A DNA stretch of 64,000 bases, taken from NCBI GenBank assembly GCA_958422185.1, contig CATZNW010000008.1, positions 10,835-74,834 of the forward strand, in the 5' to 3' direction. The DNA comes from an uncultured Clostridium sp. (lineage in GTDB: Bacteria > Bacillota > Clostridia > Oscillospirales > Acutalibacteraceae). Below, piece after piece: positions 16,496 to 26,221 of this stretch. Under the pieces are notes generated by a model that did not search any database, was not told where the DNA came from, and worked only from the letters and a program-made list of their open reading frames with translations. Positions within the stretch are counted from its first letter, which is position 1. Each line of letters starts with the position of its first letter. A program made the translations under genes and the position numbers.

Positions 16496-17140
16496 ATGGA
16501 TAATAAAACAAGAATGGAAAAGGCCATGGCGTATATTGCCGATGAAACGCTTGTTGGGGAAATGAAACAAAATAAAAGGCTTAATCATCTCTTTAATACA
16601 ACAGATCCCTGGGAATTTGAAAAACTGGATGAGATCGCCCATAAAATGTTCGGCTCTTTGGGAAAAAACGCATGGATCAATCCGCCGTTTTACTGCGATT
16701 ACGGCAAACATATTTTCGCCGGTGACGGTTTTAACGCAAATTACGGCTGTGTGATTCTTGACGTGGGCAGAGTGGATATTGGAAACAACGTTTTCTTCGC
16801 TCCGAATGTTTCTGTTTACACGGCCGGCCATCCGGTGCATCCCGCCGCGAGGGGCACAATGTACGAATACGGCATTCCGGTTAAGATCGGAAATGATGTA
16901 TGGGTGGGTGGAAACAGCGTAATCCTGCCCGGCGTGACTATAGGAGACGGCACCGTTATAGGCGCCGGAAGCGTTGTAACAAAGGATATTCCGTCCGGCG
17001 TGGTCGCCGCCGGTAATCCGTGCCGCGTTATCCGTAAGATCACAGACGATGATCTTAAATACTATTTTAAGAACAGGGAGTTTGATGACGAGGCGTTTAA
17101 AGCAGTTAAAAAGGCATATGATAAGAGAAATGAAAAATAA
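16496..17140 (+). CDS. Maltose/galactoside O-acetyltransferase (left-handed beta-helix)
   Basis: This 214-residue protein of the LacA/Maa group moves acetyl from acetyl-CoA to a sugar hydroxyl. It has the Maa N-terminal helical domain (MEKAMAYIADETLVGEMKQN) followed by hexapeptide repeats (VDIGNNVFFAPNVSVYTAGH, then IGNDVWVGGNSVILPGVTIGD). The catalytic histidine lies in YTAGHPVH. The end of the helix reads IGAGSVVTKDIPSGVVAAGN. GAGAGGG precedes ATG 16496. The frame is open to an ATG at 16451, but that one lies in the leader hairpin. The acceptor is not known. The gene is a single unit. Confidence 0.9.
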   Translation: MDNKTRMEKAMAYIADETLVGEMKQNKRLNHLFNTTDPWEFEKLDEIAHKMFGSLGKNAWINPPFYCDYGKHIFAGDGFNANYGCVILDVGRVDIGNNVFFAPNVSVYTAGHPVHPAARGTMYEYGIPVKIGNDVWVGGNSVILPGVTIGDGTVIGAGSVVTKDIPSGVVAAGNPCRVIRKITDDDLKYYFKNREFDDEAFKAVKKAYDKRNEK

Positions 17141-17173
17141 ATCATTTTTTGCTGATTTTTTTCAGTATCGCTA

Positions 17174-17202
17174 TTGATTTATAGAGCCCTATGCTTTATA
17201 AT
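17174..17202 (+). promoter_or_regulatory. Promoter of the DUF1846-pyrG operon
   Basis: TTGATT (17174-17179), 17-bp spacer and a perfect TATAAT (17197-17202). The strong leader terminator follows within about 10 nt of the expected start of transcription. Confidence 0.7.
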
Positions 17203-17212
17203 ATGTAAGTAC

Positions 17213-17251
17213 AGACGGTTGTACGCGCGTGCAGCCGTCTTGTTCTTTTTT
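17213..17251 (+). terminator. Leader terminator/attenuator before DUF1846-pyrG
   Basis: AGACGGTTGTAC (17213-17224) pairs with GTGCAGCCGTCT (17229-17240) around a GCGC loop, followed by TGTTCTTTTTT. It is a full intrinsic terminator placed between the promoter and the first gene, so it should control read-through into the operon. Confidence 0.7.
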
Positions 17252-17277
17252 AAGGCGTGTCAAAGAGGGAAAAGGAT

Positions 17278-18741
17278 ATGTATAAGATCGGTTTTGATAA
17301 TGATAAGTATTTAAAAATGCAGTCTGCCCGTATCAGGGAAAGGATCTCTGAATTCGGCGGCAAGCTTTATCTTGAATTCGGCGGTAAATTGTTTGATGAT
17401 TATCATGCCTCCCGCGTGCTGCCGGGCTTTTTGCCGGACAGCAAACTGCAAATGCTGCTCCAGCTGAAAGAAGAGGCTGAAATAGTTATCGTTGTAAATG
17501 CGGAGGATATAGAAAAGTGTAAGGTCAGAAGCGATCTCGGCATAACCTATGATGTGGATGCGTTGCGCCTTGTCAGGGCATTTACAGATCGTGGGCTGAT
17601 GGTGGGCAGCATAGTCCTTACGAAATATGCCCCGCACCCGCGCGTGCTCGCGTTTGAAAAGAAGCTGAAAACAGAAGGCATCCCGTTTTATCACCACTAT
17701 ATTATAGACGGCTATCCTTCAAATATAGCAAATATAGTCAGCGATTCCGGTTTCGGGCAAAACGAATACATAAAAACAACAAGAAAGCTGGTTGTGGTAA
17801 CCGCCCCCGGTCCCGGCAGCGGAAAAATGGCAACCTGCCTTTCTCAGCTGTATCATGAAAATAAGCGCGGAGTCAAGGCGGGTTATGCCAAATTTGAAAC
17901 CTTCCCAATATGGAACCTTCCTCTGCGCCACCCTGTCAATATGGCATATGAAGCGGCAACTGCCGATCTGAATGATATCAATATGATAGATCCCTGGCAT
18001 CTTGAAGCTTACGGCGAGACCACCGTGAATTATAACAGGGATGTTGAGATCTTTCCGGTCCTAAAGGCTATTTTTGAAAAGATCTACGGCAAGTGCCCGT
18101 ATCAATCACCAACCGATATGGGCGTAAATATGGCAGGCAACTGTATTTTTGACGACGAAGCCGTATGCTATGCCGCCAGGCAGGAGATTGTCCGCCGTTA
18201 TTTTGACGCCGTGCGTAACGCCGCAAAGGGCGCTGAGAACCGCGATGAGATCTATAAGCTTGAACTGCTTATGAAACAGGCGGATATATCGGAGAGCTCG
18301 CGCAGGTGTACTGCCGCGGCAAGGGAGATCTGCGAAAACACCTCCATGCCCGGCGCGGCCGCCGAACTTGCGGACGGAACGGTTATAACCGGGAAGACCT
18401 CCGATCTTTTAGGCTGTATCTCCGCCACGCTGATCAACTGCCTGAAATATCTTGCAGGGATAGATGATTCCGTGCTTCTTATAGATCCTAAGGTGATACG
18501 GCCCATTCAGGAGCTCAAAGTAAAATATCTGGGCAGTAAAAATCCGCGCCTGCATTCCGATGAGGTCCTGATCGCATTGTCTATTTCCGCCCGCAGTGAT
18601 GCAAATGCCGCGGCGGCGGTGGCTCAGCTGGAAAATCTTAAAAACTGCGAGATGCATTCCACGGTGCTCCTTTCCCATGTTGATGAGAATGTGCTTAAAA
18701 AGCTTGGGATGCGGCTCACCTGTGAACCCGAAAACAAATGA
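17278..18741 (+). CDS. DUF1846 family protein
   Basis: A conserved protein of about 487 residues belonging to DUF1846. It begins MYKIGFDNDKYLKMQSARI, and has the glycine-rich VVTAPGPGSGKMATCLSQLY segment near the middle, YAKFETFPIWNLPLRHPVN, and the DMGVNMAGNCI block. The GPGSGK loop resembles a phosphate-binding loop, but the biochemical role of the family is not settled. ATG 17278 follows AGAGGGAAAAGG. An in-frame GTG at 17257 lies before this site and is less likely. The gene shares a leader terminator and operon with pyrG, which starts 25 bp after its stop, suggesting a link to nucleotide supply (inference). Confidence 0.9.
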   Translation: MYKIGFDNDKYLKMQSARIRERISEFGGKLYLEFGGKLFDDYHASRVLPGFLPDSKLQMLLQLKEEAEIVIVVNAEDIEKCKVRSDLGITYDVDALRLVRAFTDRGLMVGSIVLTKYAPHPRVLAFEKKLKTEGIPFYHHYIIDGYPSNIANIVSDSGFGQNEYIKTTRKLVVVTAPGPGSGKMATCLSQLYHENKRGVKAGYAKFETFPIWNLPLRHPVNMAYEAATADLNDINMIDPWHLEAYGETTVNYNRDVEIFPVLKAIFEKIYGKCPYQSPTDMGVNMAGNCIFDDEAVCYAARQEIVRRYFDAVRNAAKGAENRDEIYKLELLMKQADISESSRRCTAAAREICENTSMPGAAAELADGTVITGKTSDLLGCISATLINCLKYLAGIDDSVLLIDPKVIRPIQELKVKYLGSKNPRLHSDEVLIALSISARSDANAAAAVAQLENLKNCEMHSTVLLSHVDENVLKKLGMRLTCEPENK

Positions 18742-18766
18742 TCCGTTTAACTAAGGAGGAGTTTTT

Positions 18767-20392
18767 TTGAATAAGCCAAAGTACATATTCGTGACCGGCG
18801 GTGTGGTAAGCGGTCTTGGAAAAGGTATAACGGCGGCGTCCCTCGGCAGGCTTTTAAAGTCCCGCGGGCTTAAAGTTACCGCCCAGAAGCTGGATCCTTA
18901 TCTGAATGTTGACCCGGGCACCATGAATCCCGTGCAGCACGGCGAAGTGTTTGTTACGGATGACGGCGCTGAAACAGACCTTGACCTCGGCCATTATGAA
19001 AGATTTATCGACGAATCCCTTTCCCAGAATTCAAACCTGACTTCAGGCAGGGTATACTGGAATGTTATTACGGACGAGCGAAAGGGCGTTTACGGCGGAC
19101 AGACCATTCAGATCATACCTCATGTTACAAACGAGATAAAACGCTATATTTACAGAAACGCCGAAACGGGAGCGGATGTGTGCCTGGTTGAGATAGGCGG
19201 CACGATCGGCGATATTGAAAGTCAGCCGTTTCTTGAAGCGATCCGCCAGTTTTCCGTTGAATACGGCAGGGAAAACTGCCTGTTTATCCATGTAACGCTC
19301 GTGCCTTATCTTGCCGCGTCCGCGGAACTTAAATCAAAACCTACTCAGCATAGCGTAAAGGAGATGCTTGCGCTCGGCATCCATCCGGATATCATTGTTT
19401 GCCGAACGGAACATCCGATTACGGATGATATAAAAAATAAGATAGCGCTCTTCTGCAATGTTGAAAAGGACTGCGTTATTGAAAACAACAACTGCGATAT
19501 TCTGTATGCCGTTCCGGTCATGCTGCATAAGGAAGGGCTTGATAATGTTGTTGTTAAAAAACTGGGCCTTGAATGCGGCGAGCCCGAACTCTCGGACTGG
19601 AAAGCGATGCTTGATGCTTTAAGAAATCCGGTGCGCACGGTTAAGATCGCAATGGTCGGAAAGTATGTTGAACTGCATGACAGCTATATCTCCGTGAACG
19701 AGGCTTTAAAACACGGAGGTATAGAAACACATTCCGCCGTTGATATACACTGGATAGATTCCGAAACGCTTGAACCGGATGATACGGATCTTGATTCCGT
19801 TCTTGGTGATATGGACGGTATCCTTGTTCCCGGCGGTTTCGGCAGCAGGGGAATAGAGGGGAAAATCAAAGCGGCGAATTATGCCAGAACCCATAATATA
19901 CCTTATCTCGGAATCTGTCTCGGCATGCAGGTGGCAATAATTGAATTTGCCAGAAATGTGCTTGGTCTCGCGGACGCCAATTCGGCGGAAATCAATCCGG
20001 AAACGACCAATCCGGTCATAGATATTATGCCTGAGCAGCGAAACGTTCAGGAAATGGGCGGCACAATGCGCCTCGGTCAGTATCCGTGTGTGCTCAATCC
20101 GGAATCGAAATCATACCGGCTTTACGGCGCGTCAATGATATATGAACGCCACCGCCACCGTTATGAGGTAAATAATGATTACAGGGAAGAATTTGTAAAT
20201 CACGGCGTTATCTTTGCCGGCACTTCACCGGATAATCATATTGTTGAGATGATGGAGATACCCGCTCACCCGTGGTTCGTTGCCTGCCAGTTCCACCCGG
20301 AATTCAAGAGCAGACCAAACAGACCGCATCCGCTTTTCCGCGGCTTTGTTTCCGCAGCGGCAAAACGACATGATGAAAATAGGCAGAAATAA
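18767..20392 (+). CDS. pyrG: CTP synthase
   Basis: This enzyme converts UTP to CTP using ATP and glutamine, the last step of pyrimidine nucleotide synthesis. The 541-residue protein has the synthase domain first ([21 protein letters not shown]-loop, then [20 protein letters not shown]) and the class I glutaminase second. The nucleophile is C384 in GICLGM and the His-x-Glu pair is in [11 protein letters not shown]. The length is normal. The start is TTG 18767 with AAGGAGGAG just upstream. It follows DUF1846 by 25 bp and is followed by a terminator at 20402, so the two genes are one operon under the leader attenuator. Confidence 0.97.
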   Translation: MNKPKYIFVTGGVVSGLGKGITAASLGRLLKSRGLKVTAQKLDPYLNVDPGTMNPVQHGEVFVTDDGAETDLDLGHYERFIDESLSQNSNLTSGRVYWNVITDERKGVYGGQTIQIIPHVTNEIKRYIYRNAETGADVCLVEIGGTIGDIESQPFLEAIRQFSVEYGRENCLFIHVTLVPYLAASAELKSKPTQHSVKEMLALGIHPDIIVCRTEHPITDDIKNKIALFCNVEKDCVIENNNCDILYAVPVMLHKEGLDNVVVKKLGLECGEPELSDWKAMLDALRNPVRTVKIAMVGKYVELHDSYISVNEALKHGGIETHSAVDIHWIDSETLEPDDTDLDSVLGDMDGILVPGGFGSRGIEGKIKAANYARTHNIPYLGICLGMQVAIIEFARNVLGLADANSAEINPETTNPVIDIMPEQRNVQEMGGTMRLGQYPCVLNPESKSYRLYGASMIYERHRHRYEVNNDYREEFVNHGVIFAGTSPDNHIVEMMEIPAHPWFVACQFHPEFKSRPNRPHPLFRGFVSAAAKRHDENRQK

Positions 20393-20401
20393 TTTTTTGA
20401 A

Positions 20402-20431
20402 GTCCGCAGTTTTGCAATTGCGGGCTTTTTT
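20402..20431 (+). terminator. Intrinsic terminator after pyrG
   Basis: GTCCGCA and TGCGGGC arms followed by a run of six T, starting 10 nt after the stop. Confidence 0.85.
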
Positions 20432-20595
20432 ATATGCTTTTCTGAAAGAATTACAAAAAGTATTTTATTTTTTAATTCGTTGTAAATTTTTTCGCAAATG
20501 CTTGCCATAATTTATTGCTTTTGCAATAATGAAGTTGTAAGGATGTATTATAAATTGAATTTTTGCTTTGTTGAATATTTTGAAAGGAATCTGTT

Positions 20596-21252
20596 ATGAA
20601 GAAAAAGTATAAAATACTGGTTGCGGTTTTTGCCGTGCTTTTCGTTATATCGCTTTCTCTTAATATAAAAACATTCGTTGAGGCAAACGGATCTACTTAT
20701 CGCCTTGTAACAGATAAGAACACTCGTGTTGAGTATTTGCAAACGGAAAATTACTCTTATCCGTTAATAAGTGCGGAAAGCGTTAATGCTGGTCTGTTTT
20801 CTTATGAAACTTATGACAGAATGAATTATGTAAGCCTTTACACCGGTGATTATGTGCCGGAAGATCAAATGGATACGGTTTCATCGGGGCATTACGGCGA
20901 TGATGTTTTCAGCACTTTTGATTACGGTTCAAAGCAATTGAATGATAGTGAAAAAGTGTATTTCTATATAAATTGGGAAGAACAGATAAGCAGTATTTAC
21001 GCTAGACAGGGTTTCACCATGCCTGAAGTCACTGCCGAAAATGTTGAATATTTTATGTGGTATGATCCGGATAAGGACGATAACGTTGTTGTTGATGACA
21101 GAAATGAAATAGATAAATTATTCAGCGATCCGGAAAAATACTGCGCCGAAAATAATTTTGAAGACTTTGATCTGAAATATTTTAATTATGATTTTACGGA
21201 ATATTTTTACGCTCCCGGCAGATTGCAACATTTTATTGAAGCTTATGCGTAA
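20596..21252 (+). CDS. Membrane-anchored or secreted protein of unknown function
   Basis: This 218-residue protein has a basic start and one hydrophobic helix (KKKYKILVAVFAVLFVISLSL), then a soluble domain rich in Asp, Tyr and Asn, presumably outside the cell. I recognise no family or catalytic motif. Repeated aromatic-acidic patches (YFMWYDPDKDDN, FEDFDLKYFNYDF) could fit ligand or metal binding, but this is a guess. GAAAGG precedes ATG 20596. It stands alone between terminators, so it is its own unit. Confidence 0.75.
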   Translation: MKKKYKILVAVFAVLFVISLSLNIKTFVEANGSTYRLVTDKNTRVEYLQTENYSYPLISAESVNAGLFSYETYDRMNYVSLYTGDYVPEDQMDTVSSGHYGDDVFSTFDYGSKQLNDSEKVYFYINWEEQISSIYARQGFTMPEVTAENVEYFMWYDPDKDDNVVVDDRNEIDKLFSDPEKYCAENNFEDFDLKYFNYDFTEYFYAPGRLQHFIEAYA

Positions 21253-21268
21253 AGATCGGATACCCGCT

Positions 21269-21291
21269 GCGCCTTTAAGGCGCGCTTTTTT
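21269..21291 (+). terminator. Intrinsic terminator
   Basis: GCGCCTT and AAGGCGC form a short GC-rich stem followed by GCTTTTTT, 16 nt after the unknown secreted-protein gene. Confidence 0.8.
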
Positions 21292-21353
21292 ATACCTTAA
21301 ATTATTGAAATGCATTTTATTTTGTGCCATAATAAAATCAAAGGGGTGATATT

Positions 21354-22667
21354 ATGAAGAGCAAGGAGAACATATCCGCAAAACTCGGGGCAAGAGTATG
21401 GATAAGTGTCGTTTTATTCGGGCTCATAGGGCAGCTTGCGTGGGTAATTGAAAATATGTATTTCAATGTTTACCTGTTTGACGCCGTTGGCGGCACGGCA
21501 AACGATATTGCCGCAATGGTAGCCGCGTCTGCGGTCACTGCCGCGGTAACAACGCTTATTATGGGCGCTCTGTCTGATAAAATAGGCAAACGCAAGGTGT
21601 TTATCGTAACCGGTTACATAATCTGGGGAATAGTTACCGCGTCTTTCGGTTTTATAACAGTGGATAATACGCAAAAGGTCTTTCATGCCGCCAATGCCGC
21701 TGCAACAGCAGCATTACTCGTAATCGTTATGGACTGCGTTATGACTTTCTTCGGCTCAACCGCGTTTGACGCGGCATTCAACAGTTGGGTAACGGATGTT
21801 ACGGATGATTCAAACCGCGGCAGGGCGGAAACGGTCCTGCAGGCGCTGCCTCTTGTTGCAATGATACTTGTTTTCGGCGTGCTGGACGGTTTTAAGCAGC
21901 GCGGAGAGTGGCAGACCTTCTTTCTTATAGTAGGCGTGGCAACAACGATATGCGGCATACTTGGTATCTTTATCCTTAAGGATAAGCCGGGAATAAAGGC
22001 AAATAGCGAAAATTATTTTAAGAATATTATTTACGGCTTTCGTCCGTCAACGGTCAAAAAGAATCCAAGGCTTTATATTGCTTTCGCGGCGTTTTGCATA
22101 TTCAGCATTGCTTATCAGGTGTTTATGCCGTATATCATCATCTATCTTGAAAAAACGCTTGGCATAACGGATTACGCTATCCCGCTAGGTGTTATTCTGA
22201 TCCTTTCCGCGGTTATATCCGTGCTTTTCGGGCGTGTGATAGATAAAGCTGGCAAGATCCGCTGTCTGCTGCCTGCGGCTGTGGTGCTTGTTATAGGTTT
22301 TGTGCTCATGTATTTCGCAAAGGGCGATAATCTGCCGGTTCTTATGATCTTCGGCACGGTCATGATGGGTGCTTATCTTGTTGCGTCAGCCTGCATCTGC
22401 GGCACGATCAGAGATTATACGCCGGCAGATAAAGTCGGTCTGTTTCAGGGTGTAAGGATCGTTTTTCAGGTGCTTATACCCATGGTCACGGGGCCGTATA
22501 TCGGCGCCGCGGTGATCGCGAACAACAACCAGACCTATGTTGAGCTCGGAACCGTCAAAACCATTCCCACGGCAAATATCTTTCTTGCCTCGGCGGCAGT
22601 CGCGGTCTTCGCTCTGATACCTATAATCGTGCTTTTAAAAACGGAAAAAAGCAAAAAATCCATATAA
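21354..22667 (+). CDS. MFS transporter of the SLC45/GPH sugar-carrier type
   Basis: This 437-residue protein has 12 predicted helices. The N-terminus ARVWISVVLFGLIGQLAWVIENMYFNVY, the MFS loop motif GALSDKIGKRK after helix 2 and the later VLFGRVIDKAGKIR resemble clostridial SLC45-like carriers for sugars. Unlike the symporter at 9156 it has no soluble tail. Substrate and coupling ion are unknown. GGGGTG precedes ATG 21354. It is monocistronic, lying between a terminator and the gap promoter. Confidence 0.88.
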   Translation: MKSKENISAKLGARVWISVVLFGLIGQLAWVIENMYFNVYLFDAVGGTANDIAAMVAASAVTAAVTTLIMGALSDKIGKRKVFIVTGYIIWGIVTASFGFITVDNTQKVFHAANAAATAALLVIVMDCVMTFFGSTAFDAAFNSWVTDVTDDSNRGRAETVLQALPLVAMILVFGVLDGFKQRGEWQTFFLIVGVATTICGILGIFILKDKPGIKANSENYFKNIIYGFRPSTVKKNPRLYIAFAAFCIFSIAYQVFMPYIIIYLEKTLGITDYAIPLGVILILSAVISVLFGRVIDKAGKIRCLLPAAVVLVIGFVLMYFAKGDNLPVLMIFGTVMMGAYLVASACICGTIRDYTPADKVGLFQGVRIVFQVLIPMVTGPYIGAAVIANNNQTYVELGTVKTIPTANIFLASAAVAVFALIPIIVLLKTEKSKKSI

Positions 22668-22732
22668 TAACAGCCTCTTTGCCGTGCTCTTTTGTTTAGA
22701 TTCAACAAACTTTTTGAAATGGAAAAAAATGC

Positions 22733-22761
22733 TTGATATTCATAGGAAAACAGTATAAAAT
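22733..22761 (+). promoter_or_regulatory. Promoter of gap
   Basis: TTGATA (22733-22738), 17 bp, TAAAAT (22756-22761). Downstream AAAATATT and AATATTTT form an inverted repeat around a TTGACA-containing loop (about 22773-22796), which may be a leader hairpin or a second promoter. Confidence 0.6.
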
Positions 22762-22824
22762 ATATATCGATAAAATATTGACAATCCAATATTTTAAAAT
22801 CTAATTTTACGGAGGTAAAATCCA

Positions 22825-23838
22825 ATGGTAAAAGTTGCTATTAATGGTTTTGGCCGTATCGGTCGTCTTGCATTCCGCCAGATGTTCGGCGCGGAAGGCT
22901 ATGAAGTTGTTGCTATCAACGACCTTACAAGCCCCAAGATGCTTGCTCATCTTCTTAAGTATGATTCATCTCAGGGCAAATATGCCCTTGCCGATAAGGT
23001 AGAGGCAACAGACGATTCCATCATCGTTGACGGTCAGGAGATCAAGATTTATGCTAAAGCGGACGCTTCCGAGCTTCCCTGGGGCGATCTTGGTGTAGAT
23101 GTTGTTCTTGAGTGCACAGGTTTCTATACTTCCAAGGACAAGGCTTCTGCTCATATCAAAGCAGGCGCACGCAAAGTTGTTATTTCCGCTCCTGCCGGCA
23201 ATGATCTTCCTACGATCGTTTACAATGTTAACCACGAAACGCTCAAGCCTGAAGACACTGTTATTTCAGCTGCTTCCTGCACAACGAACTGCCTTGCTCC
23301 TATGGCTAAGGCTCTTAATGATTATGTTGAGATCCAGAGCGGTATCATGTGCACGATCCATGCTTACACAGGCGATCAGATGACTCTTGATGGTCCTCAG
23401 AGAAAAGGCGATCTTCGCCGTTCACGCGCGGCCGCTGTAAATATCGTTCCCAATTCAACAGGCGCTGCAAAGGCTATCGGCCTTGTTATTCCGGAACTCA
23501 ACGGTAAGCTTATCGGCTCTGCTCAGCGTGTTCCTACCCCAACCGGTTCAACAACGATTCTTACCGCTGTTGTTAAAGGCAAGGACGTTACTGTTGAGGG
23601 CATCAACGCTGCTATGAAGGCTGCTTCAAACGAGAGCTTCGGCTACAATACGGATGAGATCGTTTCTTCAGATATTGTTGGCATGCGCTACGGCTCACTC
23701 TTTGATGCTACCCAGACCATGGTTCTCAAGATCGCTGAAGACCTTTATGAGGTTCAGGTTGTTTCCTGGTATGATAATGAGAACAGCTATACTTCACAGA
23801 TGGTTCGTACTATCAAGTACTTCTCAGAGCTTGGCTAA
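22825..23838 (+). CDS. gap: Glyceraldehyde-3-phosphate dehydrogenase
   Basis: This glycolytic enzyme oxidises glyceraldehyde-3-phosphate to 1,3-bisphosphoglycerate with NAD. The 337-residue protein has the NAD-binding start [20 protein letters not shown], catalytic C152 in [22 protein letters not shown], and the conserved end [23 protein letters not shown] is placed 9 nt before ATG 22825. Codon use is more biased than in the neighbours, as expected for a highly expressed gene. It is a single unit with its own promoter and terminator. No other glycolytic genes are next to it. Confidence 0.98.
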   Translation: MVKVAINGFGRIGRLAFRQMFGAEGYEVVAINDLTSPKMLAHLLKYDSSQGKYALADKVEATDDSIIVDGQEIKIYAKADASELPWGDLGVDVVLECTGFYTSKDKASAHIKAGARKVVISAPAGNDLPTIVYNVNHETLKPEDTVISAASCTTNCLAPMAKALNDYVEIQSGIMCTIHAYTGDQMTLDGPQRKGDLRRSRAAAVNIVPNSTGAAKAIGLVIPELNGKLIGSAQRVPTPTGSTTILTAVVKGKDVTVEGINAAMKAASNESFGYNTDEIVSSDIVGMRYGSLFDATQTMVLKIAEDLYEVQVVSWYDNENSYTSQMVRTIKYFSELG

Positions 23839-23862
23839 ACCGAGACGTTAATAAACAAAATG

Positions 23863-23893
23863 AAGCGGAGTCAAATGACTCCGCTTTTCTTTT
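23863..23893 (+). terminator. Intrinsic terminator after gap
   Basis: AAGCGGAGTCA and TGACTCCGCTT form an 11-bp stem followed by TTCTTTTT. Confidence 0.9.
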
Positions 23894-24012
23894 TACATCG
23901 GTTTCCAGTTGTTAAAACAAATATAAAAAATTGATAAATTATTAACAATTCCTATTGAAGTTTGCGCTCTCCGTTCTATACTTATATTTAGTTTAAGCGG
24001 GGAGGATCAGAA

Positions 24013-24651
24013 ATGAAAAAGCAAAATTTTACATTCTGTCAGTATATTTGGATCTTTATTGCCGGATGCTACGGCGGTTATATAGTGGAAACGCTTTGGT
24101 GTCTTATTAAAAACGGCTATATAGAAAGCCGCAAATCGCTTGTGCTGGGACATCTCAGTATCGCATACGGAATGGGCGCTGTTCTTTTGACTCTGATTCT
24201 TGTGCGGTTTCAGAAAGCGAAGCTTTGGAAGATATTTCTGATCGCCTTTGTATCGGGTACCGTAACGGAATACATCTGCTCGTTAGGGCAGGAAATCTGC
24301 TTTGGCACCGTTGCGTGGGACTACAGCCATTTGCCTCTTAATATTAACGGCAGAGTGTGCCTTTTGTATTCGTTGTTTTGGGGCGTGCTCGGTGTTTTCT
24401 GGGTAAAGATCATGATCCCTTTCATGAAAAAATTATTTCATTCCGTTCATATACCGCACGAAAAAGCCCTTGTCTGGGTGTTTATAGCCTTCTTTATTTT
24501 TGATTGCGCCCTTTCGGCTTCCGCCGCTCTGCGCATGAATGAAAGGGCAGAAGGAATTGCCCCTTCCAATCAAATAGAGCAGTTTTTGGATACGCATTAT
24601 CCGGATGAAAAAATGAATCGGATCTATGCGAATTCCAGACCTGCTAAATAA
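24013..24651 (+). CDS. Putative ABC-transporter permease-like membrane protein (CmpB type)
   Basis: This 212-residue membrane protein has about 5-6 helices. The blocks GGYIVETLWCLIKNGY, VSGTVTEYICSLGQEICFGTVAWDYS and LPLNINGRVCLLYSLFWGVLG match the widespread Firmicutes family labelled putative ABC-transporter type IV. No ATPase gene is nearby, so a transport role is unproven for this copy. GGGGAGG precedes ATG 24013. It is monocistronic and followed by a terminator. Confidence 0.85.
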   Translation: MKKQNFTFCQYIWIFIAGCYGGYIVETLWCLIKNGYIESRKSLVLGHLSIAYGMGAVLLTLILVRFQKAKLWKIFLIAFVSGTVTEYICSLGQEICFGTVAWDYSHLPLNINGRVCLLYSLFWGVLGVFWVKIMIPFMKKLFHSVHIPHEKALVWVFIAFFIFDCALSASAALRMNERAEGIAPSNQIEQFLDTHYPDEKMNRIYANSRPAK

Positions 24652-24670
24652 ATGCGTATTGGCGTTTTAT

Positions 24671-24708
24671 AAAGAAAAGATCCGCAAAAACCGGCGGATC
24701 TTTTCTTT
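24671..24708. terminator. Bidirectional terminator
   Basis: AAAGAAAAGATCCGC and GCGGATCTTTTCTTT form a 15-bp stem between convergent genes ending at 24651 and 24716. Confidence 0.9.
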
Positions 24709-24715
24709 GTTATAT

Positions 24716-26041
24716 TTATTGGGCTGCTCTGAGAGCAAAATCACCGCTCACTGTTTCAACCTCGATCTGTGTGGAACTGTTGCCGTAAGTTAAAGTTCCG
24801 CGGCGAGATGAGCCGGTTGACTGTGTGTTGAAATCTGTGTTTATCTCACCGGAAACGGTTTCGTATTCCATATGAAATCCGTCTATGCTTTGCGGTATAG
24901 TCACAGCAATGCTGCCGCTTACGGTATTGGCGTCGATCTGCCTTATCAGCGCGGCGGTGTCCGTAACCTGCGCGGTTCCGGAAGTGGTCTCAATGTCAAG
25001 AGAAGCAAATTCGCCTGTTGCGTTTATCTCACCTGAAATCGTGTGCAAGTCTATTTTGTCCGCAATAATACCTTCTATTGTAATATTCGCGGATGCGCTT
25101 TCAATATCTATTTCAGGGAAAGTCATATCTTTCGGAATCTGGATCTGAAGATCCTTTGCATTGCTGTTTTGTGAATTTCTGGTATTTTTATTGAAATAGA
25201 TCTTCAGTTCGGTTCCTTCCGTTCTGGTGAAAAGCGCGTTGGAATCGGCAGAGTCCAAACCATCGTCAAACAGGATATTGCTGCCGTCATAATAAGAAAC
25301 GTTTACGCTGCCAGCAGCCCATTCAACGGATATTTTGCTTACGGATGCCGGGTCGACCGTGTAAGCAGTCCGAGAATCGTTGGATCCTGCGCTGCCGTTT
25401 TCCGTTGTTGTGGTCTCTGCGTTCTGCGTGACCGTTTCGCCGCGCTGCATTTCAAGGCGGTCTTCTCTGATTTCGTCATAAGCGTTTATTCCGATTGCCG
25501 CCGCTATAATGATCAGCACGGCAACTACACCGGCAATGATCGCCACTGTGGCGCCTGTGCCGAGTTTTTTCTTTTGTTTCGGCGGGTAATAGGTTGCTGC
25601 GGCGCCGTAATTGTTGCCCTGCCCTTTGGACGGGCTGTTTGTATGAGTGAAAGGATTGCCGTTTTGCGCCGGCTGCGCAGCCGCAGGTTTGGCTTCTGCC
25701 GGCGGTTCCGGATGCGCAGATGCAGGCGCTTTGCTTTCTGCTGTTTCCGGTTCCTTGCCGCTGTCCGTGCCGCTCTCACGTTCAGAGAGCGTGTCTGCTG
25801 AGCTGCCTTCCGTTATATCCGATCCTTTTTTTGGCTCTTCATCGCCCATAAGCAGTGTGTCAAGAGAAACACCGTAAAGCTGCGCCAATGCAATAAGATT
25901 ATCTGTATCCGGGCTGCTCTCGCTTCTCTCCCATTTTGAGATTGCCTGTCTTGATACGCCTATCTTTGCCGCAAGTTCCTCCTGTGAAAATCCGTGCGCC
26001 TTTCTGTATTCATAGAGTCGTTTTGCTGTTTCAATATTCAT
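24716..26041 (-). CDS. Membrane-anchored XRE regulator with DUF4097 domain
   Basis: This 441-residue protein joins an N-terminal XRE helix-turn-helix (SQEELAAKIGVSRQAISKWERSES, residues 1-65), a low-complexity Pro/Ala/Glu/Ser linker (about 75-150), and one membrane helix (VAIIAGVVAVLIIIAAAIGI). A DUF4097 beta-helix with repeated SGE/SGT turns (DLHTISGEI, DIETTSGTA, EYETVSGEI) follows. The topology implies DNA binding inside and sensing or adhesion outside, like a one-component membrane sensor. ATG 26041 has GAGGTG upstream. The frame continues further back, but without a ribosome site. DUF4097 repeats in DNA-binding fusions are known in Firmicutes. The signal is unknown. Confidence 0.85.
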   Translation of the reverse strand: MNIETAKRLYEYRKAHGFSQEELAAKIGVSRQAISKWERSESSPDTDNLIALAQLYGVSLDTLLMGDEEPKKGSDITEGSSADTLSERESGTDSGKEPETAESKAPASAHPEPPAEAKPAAAQPAQNGNPFTHTNSPSKGQGNNYGAAATYYPPKQKKKLGTGATVAIIAGVVAVLIIIAAAIGINAYDEIREDRLEMQRGETVTQNAETTTTENGSAGSNDSRTAYTVDPASVSKISVEWAAGSVNVSYYDGSNILFDDGLDSADSNALFTRTEGTELKIYFNKNTRNSQNSNAKDLQIQIPKDMTFPEIDIESASANITIEGIIADKIDLHTISGEINATGEFASLDIETTSGTAQVTDTAALIRQIDANTVSGSIAVTIPQSIDGFHMEYETVSGEINTDFNTQSTGSSRRGTLTYGNSSTQIEVETVSGDFALRAAQ

Positions 26042-26221
26042 ATGATCACCTCGGATTAAGTAAAATAGATCCGAAACCGCTTGAAAAGGGCCTGATTTCG
26101 GTCTGTTTCCTGCTTTCGTCACCCTCATTGTATCAGATGGATTCGGTTGTACACCACCAATTCTGGTTTGAAATTTCGCAACTATCGGTTGCATTTTTTA
26201 AAACAAGATGCAGTTTTAAGG

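Noticed and set aside
24885..25877. Several + strand frames opposite the HTH/DUF4097 gene
   Set aside because: They mirror the low-complexity linker and repeats. There is no promoter or ribosome site, and the minus-strand gene has clear domains.
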